The notes beneath the pieces are model-generated. The model was not told the origin of the DNA, did no database searches, and saw only the letters and a program-made list of their open reading frames with translations. Made by a program: the position numbers and the translations under genes. 50,763 nt of DNA from Actinomycetes bacterium (GTDB lineage: Bacteria > Actinomycetota > Acidimicrobiia > Acidimicrobiales > RAAP-2), in NCBI GenBank assembly GCA_021801235.1, contig JAJYYG010000125.1:1-50763 (forward strand), in the 5' to 3' direction. Positions 32,255 to 39,965 of this stretch are shown here, piece by piece. Numbering within the stretch: the first letter of the stretch is position 1; each line of letters begins with the position of its first letter.

Positions 32255-33537
32255 TGCGCCGGCCGGGACGGGCCGCCCCGGGGCGCCGGTCGGGTTCCCC
32301 CCGCGGTCTCCGCCGGGGCCCGGCGGGGGAGCGCCGCCGCGGGCCGGCGCGGACCCGCCGGGCCGGTCTTCTCTTCGGCGCCTTCGCGCTGGCGGCCCTG
32401 GTGCTCCTCGGTGCCCTGGCCCAGCGGGTGGGCAGCCTCACGTTCTTCAACCACCAGGTGACCGAGCGGGCGGCCATGACCGACGCCACCGGCCTCGCGG
32501 CGTCCGATCCGGTGAAGATCGCCGGGGTGACCGTCGGGCAGGTCACCGGCGTCGGCGTCGACCACGGGCACGCGGTGGTGACCTTCACCCTCAACCGCGG
32601 TGTGCGGATCCGGACCAGCACCCAGACCGGACTGCGCGCCCAGAACGTGCTCGGCCAGGAGTTCCTCTACCTCTACCCCGGGACGACCGGTCCCCTGCTG
32701 GCGGCGGGCGCCTCCCTGCCGCTCGACCAGAGCCTGGGGAATGCCGGGGTCGGCGCCCTGCTCAACGCGCTCGGGCCGTTCCTCACCGCGGTCAACCCGA
32801 AGGAGGCGAACACGCTCCTCCAGAGCCTGGTGGCGGCGTTGCAGGGCAACGAGAGCGAGGTGGGATCCCTCATCGACAATGCAGCCACGGTGTCGACCAC
32901 CGTGGGCTCGATCGACGCCCAGGTGGGCGCGGTCATCGGCAACCTCGATCAGGTGCTCACCGCGCTGGCCAACCGCAGCACCGACCTCGGCACCCTGCTC
33001 GACAACCTCCAGACCGTCTCGCAGGCACTGGCCGGGCGGAACTCGCTCCTCGACAGCGTGGTCACCAACCTCTCCCACGTCACGGGTGAGTTCGCCGGCC
33101 TGGCGCAGGCAAACCAGGGCACCCTGCGCACGGCCATCGACGCCCTCGACTCGGTGACCGGCGCCGTGCAGCAGAACGAGCAGCAGCTGTCGTCGGGCCT
33201 CACCACCCTCGGCACCGGCCTCGCCCCCTACACCGAGGTCTCGTCCTACGGGCAGTTCTTCGCCATCCAGACCATCTACCTCTGCCTCGCCGGGGAGACG
33301 GTCTGCACCTACAACGATCCGTCCAGCCCACCGGCGGGGGCGCTCCCCGGAGGAGTGGTCCCCCCGCTGCCGCTCGCCTCCCCGGCGGGAGGGGCCGGGT
33401 CGAGGTCCGGGGTCGGCTCGTCCGGCTCGCCCGGTGCCGCCGCTCCGGGAGCCGCCCCGGCCGGCACCGCGGGCTCCGTGCTCCAGATGGTCGCCGGAAT
33501 CCCGGCCACCGCCGCGCCGTCAGGGAGCGGATCGTGA
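32254..33537 (+). CDS. mceB: Mce-family protein B, with Arg-rich N-terminus
   Basis: A 427-residue Mce protein. The first 36 residues are extremely Arg-rich (about one third Arg) before a transmembrane helix at about 38-56. The MlaD domain follows (AAMTDATGLAASDPVKIAGVTVGQVTGVGV), then a helical rod with LDNAATVSTTVGSID-type heptads, a two-Cys segment (YLCLAGETVCTYND) and a Gly/Ala/Pro tail. The ATG at 32254 overlaps the mceA stop (TGATG) with GGGAGG upstream; a GTG at 32251 is an in-frame alternative. Its stop overlaps mceC as GTGA. Confidence 0.92.
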   Translation: MRRPGRAAPGRRSGSPRGLRRGPAGERRRGPARTRRAGLLFGAFALAALVLLGALAQRVGSLTFFNHQVTERAAMTDATGLAASDPVKIAGVTVGQVTGVGVDHGHAVVTFTLNRGVRIRTSTQTGLRAQNVLGQEFLYLYPGTTGPLLAAGASLPLDQSLGNAGVGALLNALGPFLTAVNPKEANTLLQSLVAALQGNESEVGSLIDNAATVSTTVGSIDAQVGAVIGNLDQVLTALANRSTDLGTLLDNLQTVSQALAGRNSLLDSVVTNLSHVTGEFAGLAQANQGTLRTAIDALDSVTGAVQQNEQQLSSGLTTLGTGLAPYTEVSSYGQFFAIQTIYLCLAGETVCTYNDPSSPPAGALPGGVVPPLPLASPAGGAGSRSGVGSSGSPGAAAPGAAPAGTAGSVLQMVAGIPATAAPSGSGS

Positions 33538-34814
33538 AGGCCTTCACCGAGCGGAGCCCCCGCCTGGTCGGCCTCGCCGTCGCGGTCGCGACCGTCGTGG
33601 CGGTCGGGGCGGTGCTTCTGGTCAACAAGAGCATCTTCGAGTCGACGTACACGGTCGACGCCCGCTTCTCCGACGCGGCGGGAGTCGTGCCGGGTACCCC
33701 GGTGCTCCTGGCGGGGGTGGACGTCGGCACGGTGGGTTCGGTGTCGCTGGCGGGGAACGGGGTCGACGTCGCGCTCGACATCAACCACGGCGTGGTGCTG
33801 CCGGCCCGGACGGCGGCCGCGATCAGCGTCGAGACCGTGCTCGGCAACCTGGGCGTCGTGCTCCAGCCCGTCAGCGGATGGTCCCACCCGCTGACGGGGG
33901 GTTCCACCGTCGCCAGCACCACGGTCCCGGTGGAGCTCTACCAGGTCCAGAACGAGGCCGGCGCCCTCCTCTCCCAGACCGACGCCGGCGAGCTGAACCA
34001 GGTGATCACCTCGCTCGAGAAGATCACGGCTGGCAAGCAACAGCAGGTGTCGCAGATCGTCCACGGGCTGAACGGGATCACCGGGGTGGTCGACCAGCGG
34101 CAGGCGCAGGTCAGCCAGCTCATCGACGCGGCCACCACGCTGTCGGACACCGTGGACCAGCGAGACCAGCAGCTCGCTTCGACCGTGGACAACCTGGCGA
34201 CGGTGGTCGGCGGTCTGGCCCAGCGCAGCACCGACCTCGGGGCCCTGATCGACAACACCCAGCAGGCGGCATCCCAGCTGTCGGCGCTGGTGGGCGGCAA
34301 CCAGCCCCAGCTCGACCAGTTGATCTCGCACCTCGACTCGGTGCTCGGCGTGCTGGCCACCCACCAGCTCGACCTGGCCCAGGGCATCTCGTCGGCGGCC
34401 TCGGCGGTGACCGGGTTCGCGTCCATCGGCTCGTCGGGCACCACCGCCAACCCGGGGTGGGCGAACGTCTACACCGACCTGGTCGGGGCGTCCGGTGCGC
34501 TCGGGGTCCTGGGCAACTGCGGCGCCCTCGACCAGGTTCTCAACCAGGCGCTCGGCCCCGACCCGTTGCCGTGCGACCAGCAGTCCGGGCCACCCGTCGA
34601 GGGCACCGGGGGGAGCCCGGCCACCTCGGCCACCTCGGCCACGCCGTCGGCGCAGGCAGCCCGCTCCAGCGGTGGTCCGGGAGGCAGTGGAGCCGGAACG
34701 GGCAGCAGGTCCGGCGCGTCGTCGAACGGGGCCGCTCCGGCCACCGGCGGCACCTCCGGAGCGTCCTCCTCGCTCGGCGGGCTGCTGCAAGGTCTCCTGG
34801 GGGGTGGGTCGTGA
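33534..34814 (+). CDS. mceC: Mce-family protein C
   Basis: A 426-residue Mce protein: transmembrane helix at about 11-31, MlaD domain (YTVDARFSDAAGVVPGTPVLLAGVDVGTVGSV), then a long Gln/Leu/Asp heptad rod (LDQLISHLDSVLGVLATHQLDLAQG). Two Cys lie near LGNCGALDQ and LPCDQQ, and a Ser/Gly/Thr-rich tail ends SSLGGLLQGLLGGGS. The GTG start overlaps the mceB stop, and its TGA overlaps the mceD GTG. The similar LGGLLxGLLGG ending of mceD suggests these tails share a purpose or origin. Confidence 0.92.
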   Translation: MKAFTERSPRLVGLAVAVATVVAVGAVLLVNKSIFESTYTVDARFSDAAGVVPGTPVLLAGVDVGTVGSVSLAGNGVDVALDINHGVVLPARTAAAISVETVLGNLGVVLQPVSGWSHPLTGGSTVASTTVPVELYQVQNEAGALLSQTDAGELNQVITSLEKITAGKQQQVSQIVHGLNGITGVVDQRQAQVSQLIDAATTLSDTVDQRDQQLASTVDNLATVVGGLAQRSTDLGALIDNTQQAASQLSALVGGNQPQLDQLISHLDSVLGVLATHQLDLAQGISSAASAVTGFASIGSSGTTANPGWANVYTDLVGASGALGVLGNCGALDQVLNQALGPDPLPCDQQSGPPVEGTGGSPATSATSATPSAQAARSSGGPGGSGAGTGSRSGASSNGAAPATGGTSGASSSLGGLLQGLLGGGS

Positions 34815-36250
34815 CCGGTCGCCGGGTCCTCGTCAGCGCGGTGGTCGTCGCCGTCCTGGCGGCGGGGGCGGTGGTGGGGGAAGTGGTCACCCGTTCGCCG
34901 GCTCCGACCGTGGTCCGCGCCGTGTTCGCCAGTGCCGACGGCGTCTTCGCCGGCAACACCGTCGAGGAGCTGGGGGTGCCGATCGGCACCGTCCGGTCGG
35001 TGCGCAACGTCGGGGACGCCGTGGTCGTGACGATGGCCGTCGACCACGACCGGCCGGTCCCAGCCGACGCCACCGCCTCACTGGTGTCCCCCCAGCTCCT
35101 CGGCGAGCCGTCGGTGGAGTTGGCTCCGGGGTACACCGGGGGTGCGCGCCTGGCGGACGGGGGGACCATCCCGCTCGCCCGCACCTCGGTCCCCGTCTCG
35201 ACCGACCGGTTGCTGAAGGACCTCCAGTCCTTCCTCTCCCAGGTCGACCCCCATGCGACCGGCACCCTGCTCGGCAACCTGGCCGCCGACCTCGCCGGCC
35301 AGGGCGCCGGACTCCACGCGCTGCTGGGCAACGCGGCCGGGACGCTGCAGCTGCTGGCCAGCAAGGGGGACAACCTCGGCCAGCTCGACGGGACGCTGGC
35401 GCAGATCACCGGGACCCTCCGATCCCGTACCGCGGTCATCACCAGCCTGATCCAGAACTACGACACCGTCTCGGCGGTGCTCGCCTCGCACGGTCCGGAG
35501 CTGGGCAAGGCGGTGACCGATCTCGCCACCGCGACCGCCCAGCTCTCCGCACTGCTGACCCCGAACCTCCAGCCGATCGAGTCCGACGTGGCCGGCATCG
35601 CTCGGGTCGGGCGGACCGTCTCCCGGAACCTCTCCTCGGTCGACCAGCTGCTCTCCTCGGCCGTGCTGTTGTTCGCCGCGGCCGAGCGCTCCTATGACCC
35701 GGCCCACAACTGGCTGAACCTCAACAACCAGCTGGCGCCCGGCCTCACCGTGTCGGACGTGGCCGGCCTGCTCCGCGACCGGCTGGCGGGTGTCTGCCGC
35801 CGGATCGCGGCACACCACGCCAGCGGTCTGACTCCCACCCAGCTCTCGACGTTGCAGACCTGCGGCAACCCGGCGTCGGGGTTCTTCGATCCCCTGCTCG
35901 GGCTGTTCCCCCAGATCGCCGGTGCCCTCACCAGCGGTCCGGGCGGGGGGCCGTCCCCGGCCGCCCTCGAGTCGCTCCTCAGCCGCGGCCTGGCCATGAT
36001 CCCCGGCGCCGCCGGCCTGGGTGCGACGACGGCGCCGGCCGCCGCCGCGCCGACCGGCGGGACCACGTCACCCGCCGGCACCCCCGCCGCTCCGACCGGA
36101 TCGGGACCGGCGGAAGCCGGTTCGACGCCGACGTTGACCGCACCGGCTGCATCGCAGCTCCCTCCCCTCCCGCCGGCGTCCGGCGGGTCAGCTCCCTCCC
36201 CTCCCGCCGGCGTCGGCGGCCTGCTCGGCGGACTGCTGGGGGGCCTGTGA
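34811..36250 (+). CDS. mceD: Mce-family protein D
   Basis: A 479-residue Mce protein: signal-anchor helix at about 5-24, MlaD domain (TVVRAVFASADGVFAGNTVEELGVPIGTVRSV), a helical rod, the Cys pair region VCRRIAAHH ... LQTCGNP, then a Pro/Ala/Thr-rich tail of about 110 residues ending VGGLLGGLLGGL. Both ends overlap neighbours as GTGA. The 3' overlap lies in the first unit of the 27-bp repeat array. Confidence 0.92.
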   Translation: MTGRRVLVSAVVVAVLAAGAVVGEVVTRSPAPTVVRAVFASADGVFAGNTVEELGVPIGTVRSVRNVGDAVVVTMAVDHDRPVPADATASLVSPQLLGEPSVELAPGYTGGARLADGGTIPLARTSVPVSTDRLLKDLQSFLSQVDPHATGTLLGNLAADLAGQGAGLHALLGNAAGTLQLLASKGDNLGQLDGTLAQITGTLRSRTAVITSLIQNYDTVSAVLASHGPELGKAVTDLATATAQLSALLTPNLQPIESDVAGIARVGRTVSRNLSSVDQLLSSAVLLFAAAERSYDPAHNWLNLNNQLAPGLTVSDVAGLLRDRLAGVCRRIAAHHASGLTPTQLSTLQTCGNPASGFFDPLLGLFPQIAGALTSGPGGGPSPAALESLLSRGLAMIPGAAGLGATTAPAAAAPTGGTTSPAGTPAAPTGSGPAEAGSTPTLTAPAASQLPPLPPASGGSAPSPPAGVGGLLGGLLGGL

Positions 36251-36395
36251 GACGGTCGGGCCGACGGGCCGCTGTGAGACGGTCGGGCCGACGGGCCGCT
36301 GTGCGGTGGCTGGGCGGACGGGCCGCTGTGAGACGGTCGGGCCGACGGGCCGCTGTGAGACGGTCGGGCCGACGGGCCGCTGTGCGGTGGTCGGG
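36247..36395 (+). repeat. 27-bp tandem repeat at mceD/mceE junction
   Basis: Five complete 27-bp units start at 36247, 36274, 36301, 36328 and 36355; a sixth partial unit starts at 36382. Units 1, 2, 4 and 5 are identical and begin GTGAGACGG; units 3 and 6 are variants beginning GTGCGGTGG. The order A-A-B-A-A-B' implies duplication of an 81-bp block. Each A unit recreates the GTGA stop/start overlap. The period is a multiple of three, so the mceE frame stays open. Confidence 0.95.
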
Positions 36396-37380
36396 ACCAG
36401 CGCGGCGGGCAGGAGCGGCCGTCATGCTGGCACTGGTTGCGACCGGGTCGACGGCCTGCACCGTGCCCTTCGGGACGCCCCCGTCGGTGAGCGCGGCGGC
36501 GGTCTTCACCGACGTCGGGGGCCTGGTCAACGGGGCGCCGGTCGAGGAAGGCGACCTGCCGGTGGGCCGCGTCACCTCGATCGCCCTGGACGGGACCTCG
36601 GCCCGGGTCGGGTTCATTGTGAACCGGTCGGCGGAGGTCCCCGCCGACCTCACGGTGGAGCTGAAGCGCACCACCATCCTCGGGCAGCAGTACCTCGAAC
36701 TGGTCGACGACGGACACGGTCCGGCGCAGCCGTTGCTGGCGGACGGCACGGTACTGACCCGCACCGAGGTGGTCCCCGGGCTCACCCAGCTCCTCTCGTC
36801 GGGGGCGTCGGTGTTCGGAGCGGTGAACTCCTCGCAACTCGCCCAGCTGGTGGCGACCGGCGCCCAGGGGCTCGGAGGGCAGGGTGGCCGGCTCCGGTCG
36901 CTGCTCGACAACCTGGGCACCGTCCTCCAGGGATACGCGGGCCGAACGGGCGAGATCCGTTCCCTCATCGGCAACATGGACCAGCTCACCGCTTCGCTCG
37001 CCCCGGATACAGGGCAGGCCGGCGCGGCGGTCTCCACGTTGGCGACCACCACCTCGGTGCTGGCCAGCCAGTCGGCGGCGTTCGAGCAACTGCTCGCCTC
37101 GTTGGAGAACCTCTCGGTGCAGGGCCGGGCCCTGTTGGAGACCTACGTGAGCCAGATCGACGCCAACCTGGCGGGTCTGGCGGGGACGGCGAGCGCCCTG
37201 CGCACCAGCGAGCAGAACCTGGTCGGCCTGATCGATGCCCTGCCCGGCAACAACGCCGCCATCGCGTCGTTGGTCCGCGGGAACCAGGTGCAGGTGCTGG
37301 CCGATCTGGTGGTCTGTGGGCTCCCGCTCGGCGGTTCGAACGCATCCCAGCCGTCGTCGACCTGCGGGGGGCCGGGATGA
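36247..37380 (+). CDS. mceE: Mce-family lipoprotein E with repeat-expanded Arg-rich N-terminus
   Basis: A 377-residue protein if translated from the GTG that overlaps the mceD stop. Residues 1-45 are five 9-residue repeats (VRRSGRRAA or VRWLGGRAA). Then comes what looks like an ordinary 25-residue lipoprotein signal peptide (VRWSGPARRAGAAVMLALVATGSTAC, lipid Cys at 71), matching the E-position lipoprotein (LprK-type) of mce operons. The MlaD domain (SAAAVFTDVGGLVNGAPVEEGDLPVGRVTSI) and a helical rod with a C-terminal Cys pair follow. A start at the GTG at 36382 would give a normal signal peptide; no ribosome-binding site distinguishes the six candidate GTGs. Coupling to mceD favours 36247. 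Confidence 0.88.
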   Translation: MRRSGRRAAVRRSGRRAAVRWLGGRAAVRRSGRRAAVRRSGRRAAVRWSGPARRAGAAVMLALVATGSTACTVPFGTPPSVSAAAVFTDVGGLVNGAPVEEGDLPVGRVTSIALDGTSARVGFIVNRSAEVPADLTVELKRTTILGQQYLELVDDGHGPAQPLLADGTVLTRTEVVPGLTQLLSSGASVFGAVNSSQLAQLVATGAQGLGGQGGRLRSLLDNLGTVLQGYAGRTGEIRSLIGNMDQLTASLAPDTGQAGAAVSTLATTTSVLASQSAAFEQLLASLENLSVQGRALLETYVSQIDANLAGLAGTASALRTSEQNLVGLIDALPGNNAAIASLVRGNQVQVLADLVVCGLPLGGSNASQPSSTCGGPG

Positions 37381-38777
37381 TCACCCGCCGGGTCGTGGCC
37401 AACCTGGTCAGCTTCTTCGTCCTGTCGGCGGTGCTGATCGGGTTGGGCGTCGTCAACCTGCTGGGCGACCCCCTGCGCCCGCCGACGGTCGTCTCCACCG
37501 TCCTCCCCGACGCCGACGGGCTGTACCCCGGGTTCACCGTCACGCTGAACGGGGTGGCCGTCGGCTCGGTGGACCGGATCGGGCTCACCCCCACCGGCGC
37601 CCGGGTGTCGATGGCGATCGACGCCGGCCGGCGCATCCCCGACGACGTGGCCGCCCGGGTAGAGGTGGCGAACGCGCTCGGACAGCAGCAGATCGACCTC
37701 GTACCCCAACGGGGCGGAGCCGCTCCTCCCCTGGCGCAGGGTGCCGTCATCCCCGTAGCCCCGGGCGGGGCGCCGGCCGACATCGGACAGGTGATCGCCA
37801 CCGCCACCGGATTCCTCCGGGCGATCCCGGTCGGGAGCCTGAACACCGTGCTCCGACAGACGTCGGTGGCCCTGGACGGGGAGGCCGGCAACCTCCACAC
37901 CATCATCGCCGCGGGCCAACAGTTCTCCCAGGAGTTCCTCCAGTACCAACAACAGTTCTCGGCCCTCCTGTCCAACGCCCCCCCGGTGCTCGACTCGGTG
38001 ACCGCCGCCGGACCCGCGCTCCAGCGGTCCCTGGCGAACACCGCGGTGGTCCTCGGGGTCCTGTCCACCCACCAGGCCGCCATCGTGCAGTTGCTCGACT
38101 CGGGAGCGCAGGCGTCGAGCCAACTGGGCGTGCTGGTGCAGGCCGAGCGCCCGAACCTGGCCTGCATCGTCCACGACCTGGGAGCCACCACCTCCAACCT
38201 GTCGGTCCCCGCCAACCTGTCGAACCTCGGCACGGCGTTGGCGACCAACAACGAGTTCTTCGGTGCGGTGAACGCCGTGGCCACCTCAGGCCCGGCGCGC
38301 TCCCTCACCGTGGGCGGGTCGACCAACCCCGACCAGCTCTCCCTGCGCACGCGGCTGCTCCTCCCGCCGGTGCTGTCGCCCGCTGCCAGCACCTACGCCT
38401 CGCCGCGCACGCTCCCTCCGGTGCGCCCGGGGGCCGCCTGCTCGACCGAGTTCGGTCCCGGTGTTCCCGCGGCCACCCAACCCGGGTTCACCCCGGCGGT
38501 GCCCGGCGTGGTCGTCGACGAGCCCACTGCCGCCGATGCCCGGGTCCGGGGCTCCGGGTCCCCCATCCCCGGACCGCCGGCCACGGCGGGAACCACCGCC
38601 GCGGTCCGTCCGGCCGCACCGGGACGCGGTCCGAGTGGTGGCCCGGCGCTCCCCCTGATGGGGGCGGGCGTCCTCGCCCTGCCGGGGCCGGTGCGGCGTC
38701 GGTGGCGACGCCGCGGCCCCCGCCCGGCGCAACGCCGTTCCACGACCGACCCAGAGACGAAGGAGACGCATCGATGA
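37377..38777 (+). CDS. mceF: Mce-family protein F
   Basis: A 466-residue Mce protein: transmembrane helix at about 6-27, MlaD domain (TVVSTVLPDADGLYPGFTVTLNGVAVGSVDRI), helical rod (FSQEFLQYQQQFSALLSNAPPVLDSV), a Cys in NLACIVHDLG and another in GAACSTEFG. The long Pro/Ala tail ends LPLMGAGVLALPGPVRRRWRRRG, a short hydrophobic stretch with an Arg cluster that superficially resembles a sorting signal but is only about 12 residues long. ATGA overlaps at both ends. Confidence 0.92.
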   Translation: MITRRVVANLVSFFVLSAVLIGLGVVNLLGDPLRPPTVVSTVLPDADGLYPGFTVTLNGVAVGSVDRIGLTPTGARVSMAIDAGRRIPDDVAARVEVANALGQQQIDLVPQRGGAAPPLAQGAVIPVAPGGAPADIGQVIATATGFLRAIPVGSLNTVLRQTSVALDGEAGNLHTIIAAGQQFSQEFLQYQQQFSALLSNAPPVLDSVTAAGPALQRSLANTAVVLGVLSTHQAAIVQLLDSGAQASSQLGVLVQAERPNLACIVHDLGATTSNLSVPANLSNLGTALATNNEFFGAVNAVATSGPARSLTVGGSTNPDQLSLRTRLLLPPVLSPAASTYASPRTLPPVRPGAACSTEFGPGVPAATQPGFTPAVPGVVVDEPTAADARVRGSGSPIPGPPATAGTTAAVRPAAPGRGPSGGPALPLMGAGVLALPGPVRRRWRRRGPRPAQRRSTTDPETKETHR

Positions 38778-39733
38778 CAACCACCACCGGGAAGACCGCC
38801 GGCACCGCCGGCAACGGGCGCGCTCCGGGACGGGCAGGAGTCCGGAGAGCCGGTGCGGCTCGTCGGTTCGATGTGGACGATGGAGTCGGGGAAGGCGGCG
38901 TGACGGGGCCCCCGCGTCCAGGGGTCGCCGTCGTCGACCGTGGCACCGGGCGCACCACTCCGTTGCGCTCGGGCACCGGGCACCGGGTGGCGGAGCCGGA
39001 TCCGGGGACGGGCGGCCCGGGGGAGGATCCACGGACAGAGGTCCGGGATGACGGGAGTGAGGACGAGGGTGCGAGGGGTGACGAGTCGGGTGCCGAGGAA
39101 GGGTGGGAGCCGGAAGGCGCACCCGTCGGTTCCCGCCGCAGGGCGTGGCCGAAGGGGGACCGGTCTCCGGGCGGCAGGCGGTGGGTCCGACGGTCTGTCG
39201 CGGCCGTCGCCGTGCTCGGTGTCGCCGGCACCCTCGGGTTCGGGCACGCCTGGGCCACCGAGCGCAGCACCCTGGGCGAAGAGGCCGCGGCAGCCACCGC
39301 GGCGCGCGGGTTCCTCCTGGCGCTCACCAACTTCGACGCCAAGAACGTGGACGCCGACTTCGGCAACGTCCAGCGGCTCGCCGCCGGGTCGTTCGCCACC
39401 CAGGCCAAGCAGTTCTTCGGATCGTCGATCCGTCAACAGCTCGAGGCCGCCCTGGCCTCGTCGCGCGGCCAGATCCGGAGCCTCTACGTCCAGTCGGCGA
39501 GCCCCACCGGTGCCAGCGTCTACGGCGTGGTCGACCAGACGTACGTGAACGACAAGATGTCGTCACCGGCGGCCGATGTCCTCCGGGTGGTCGTCGATCT
39601 GGTCCCGTCGGCGGCGGGCTGGCGGATCTCAGCCGTCACCGTCCTCAACAGTCCTTCGTCCGGATCCGCCGGGAGTGCTTCCGGTGGCACGTCGGCGGCC
39701 GCATCGGCGGGCGGAGCCGGCGCGGGTGGCTGA
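38774..39733 (+). CDS. Mce-associated membrane protein
   Basis: A 319-residue protein in the position of mycobacterial Mas/Mam proteins at the end of mce operons. Residues 1-135 are predicted disordered, with an acidic patch (DDGSEDEGARGDESGAEEGWEPEG). A transmembrane helix lies at about 139-159, followed by an NTF2-like domain (about 170-295, ATAARGFLLALTNFDAKNVDADFGNVQRLAAGSFATQ ... WRISAVTVL) and a Ser/Gly tail. AAGGAG precedes the ATG, which overlaps the mceF stop as ATGA. Such proteins stabilise or assist Mce complexes; the cytosolic acidic leader is longer than I would expect for the family. Confidence 0.87.
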   Translation: MTTTTGKTAGTAGNGRAPGRAGVRRAGAARRFDVDDGVGEGGVTGPPRPGVAVVDRGTGRTTPLRSGTGHRVAEPDPGTGGPGEDPRTEVRDDGSEDEGARGDESGAEEGWEPEGAPVGSRRRAWPKGDRSPGGRRWVRRSVAAVAVLGVAGTLGFGHAWATERSTLGEEAAAATAARGFLLALTNFDAKNVDADFGNVQRLAAGSFATQAKQFFGSSIRQQLEAALASSRGQIRSLYVQSASPTGASVYGVVDQTYVNDKMSSPAADVLRVVVDLVPSAAGWRISAVTVLNSPSSGSAGSASGGTSAAASAGGAGAGG

Positions 39734-39965
39734 GCTGAGCGCCGGACGCGCCGGGCCGGAGCCGTCGGGCGCCGTGGGACACCGGGGGACCTGGCCCGGT
39801 GACGGTGGACCGCGGGGGAGAGCGGGTCCGGATCCGGCGGGCGCCGGAGCAGAAAGATCCAGATTTCTTCCGGTTGGACCGAAGGGTTCGACCCTCGCGC
39901 CCGTTCCCTTTCCAGAGTGACGGCATCGCCACCTGCGGTGCCGCTGGACATCAGGGAGGAACATC
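39734..39965. other. Intergenic region after mce operon
   Basis: These 232 bp separate the mce operon from the Leu-Pro-Ser repeat gene. There is a small inverted repeat GGGT-TCG-ACCC near 39886 and a locally AT-rich patch (AGATCCAGATTTCTTCC) that probably belongs to the promoter of the downstream gene. No clear -10/-35 pair or small gene was found. Confidence 0.5.

Noticed and set aside
36247-36395. Interpreting the 27-bp array as an integration or attachment site
   Set aside because: No integrase or flanking mobile gene is present; the frame-preserving period and coding context fit slippage expansion of a coding repeat.
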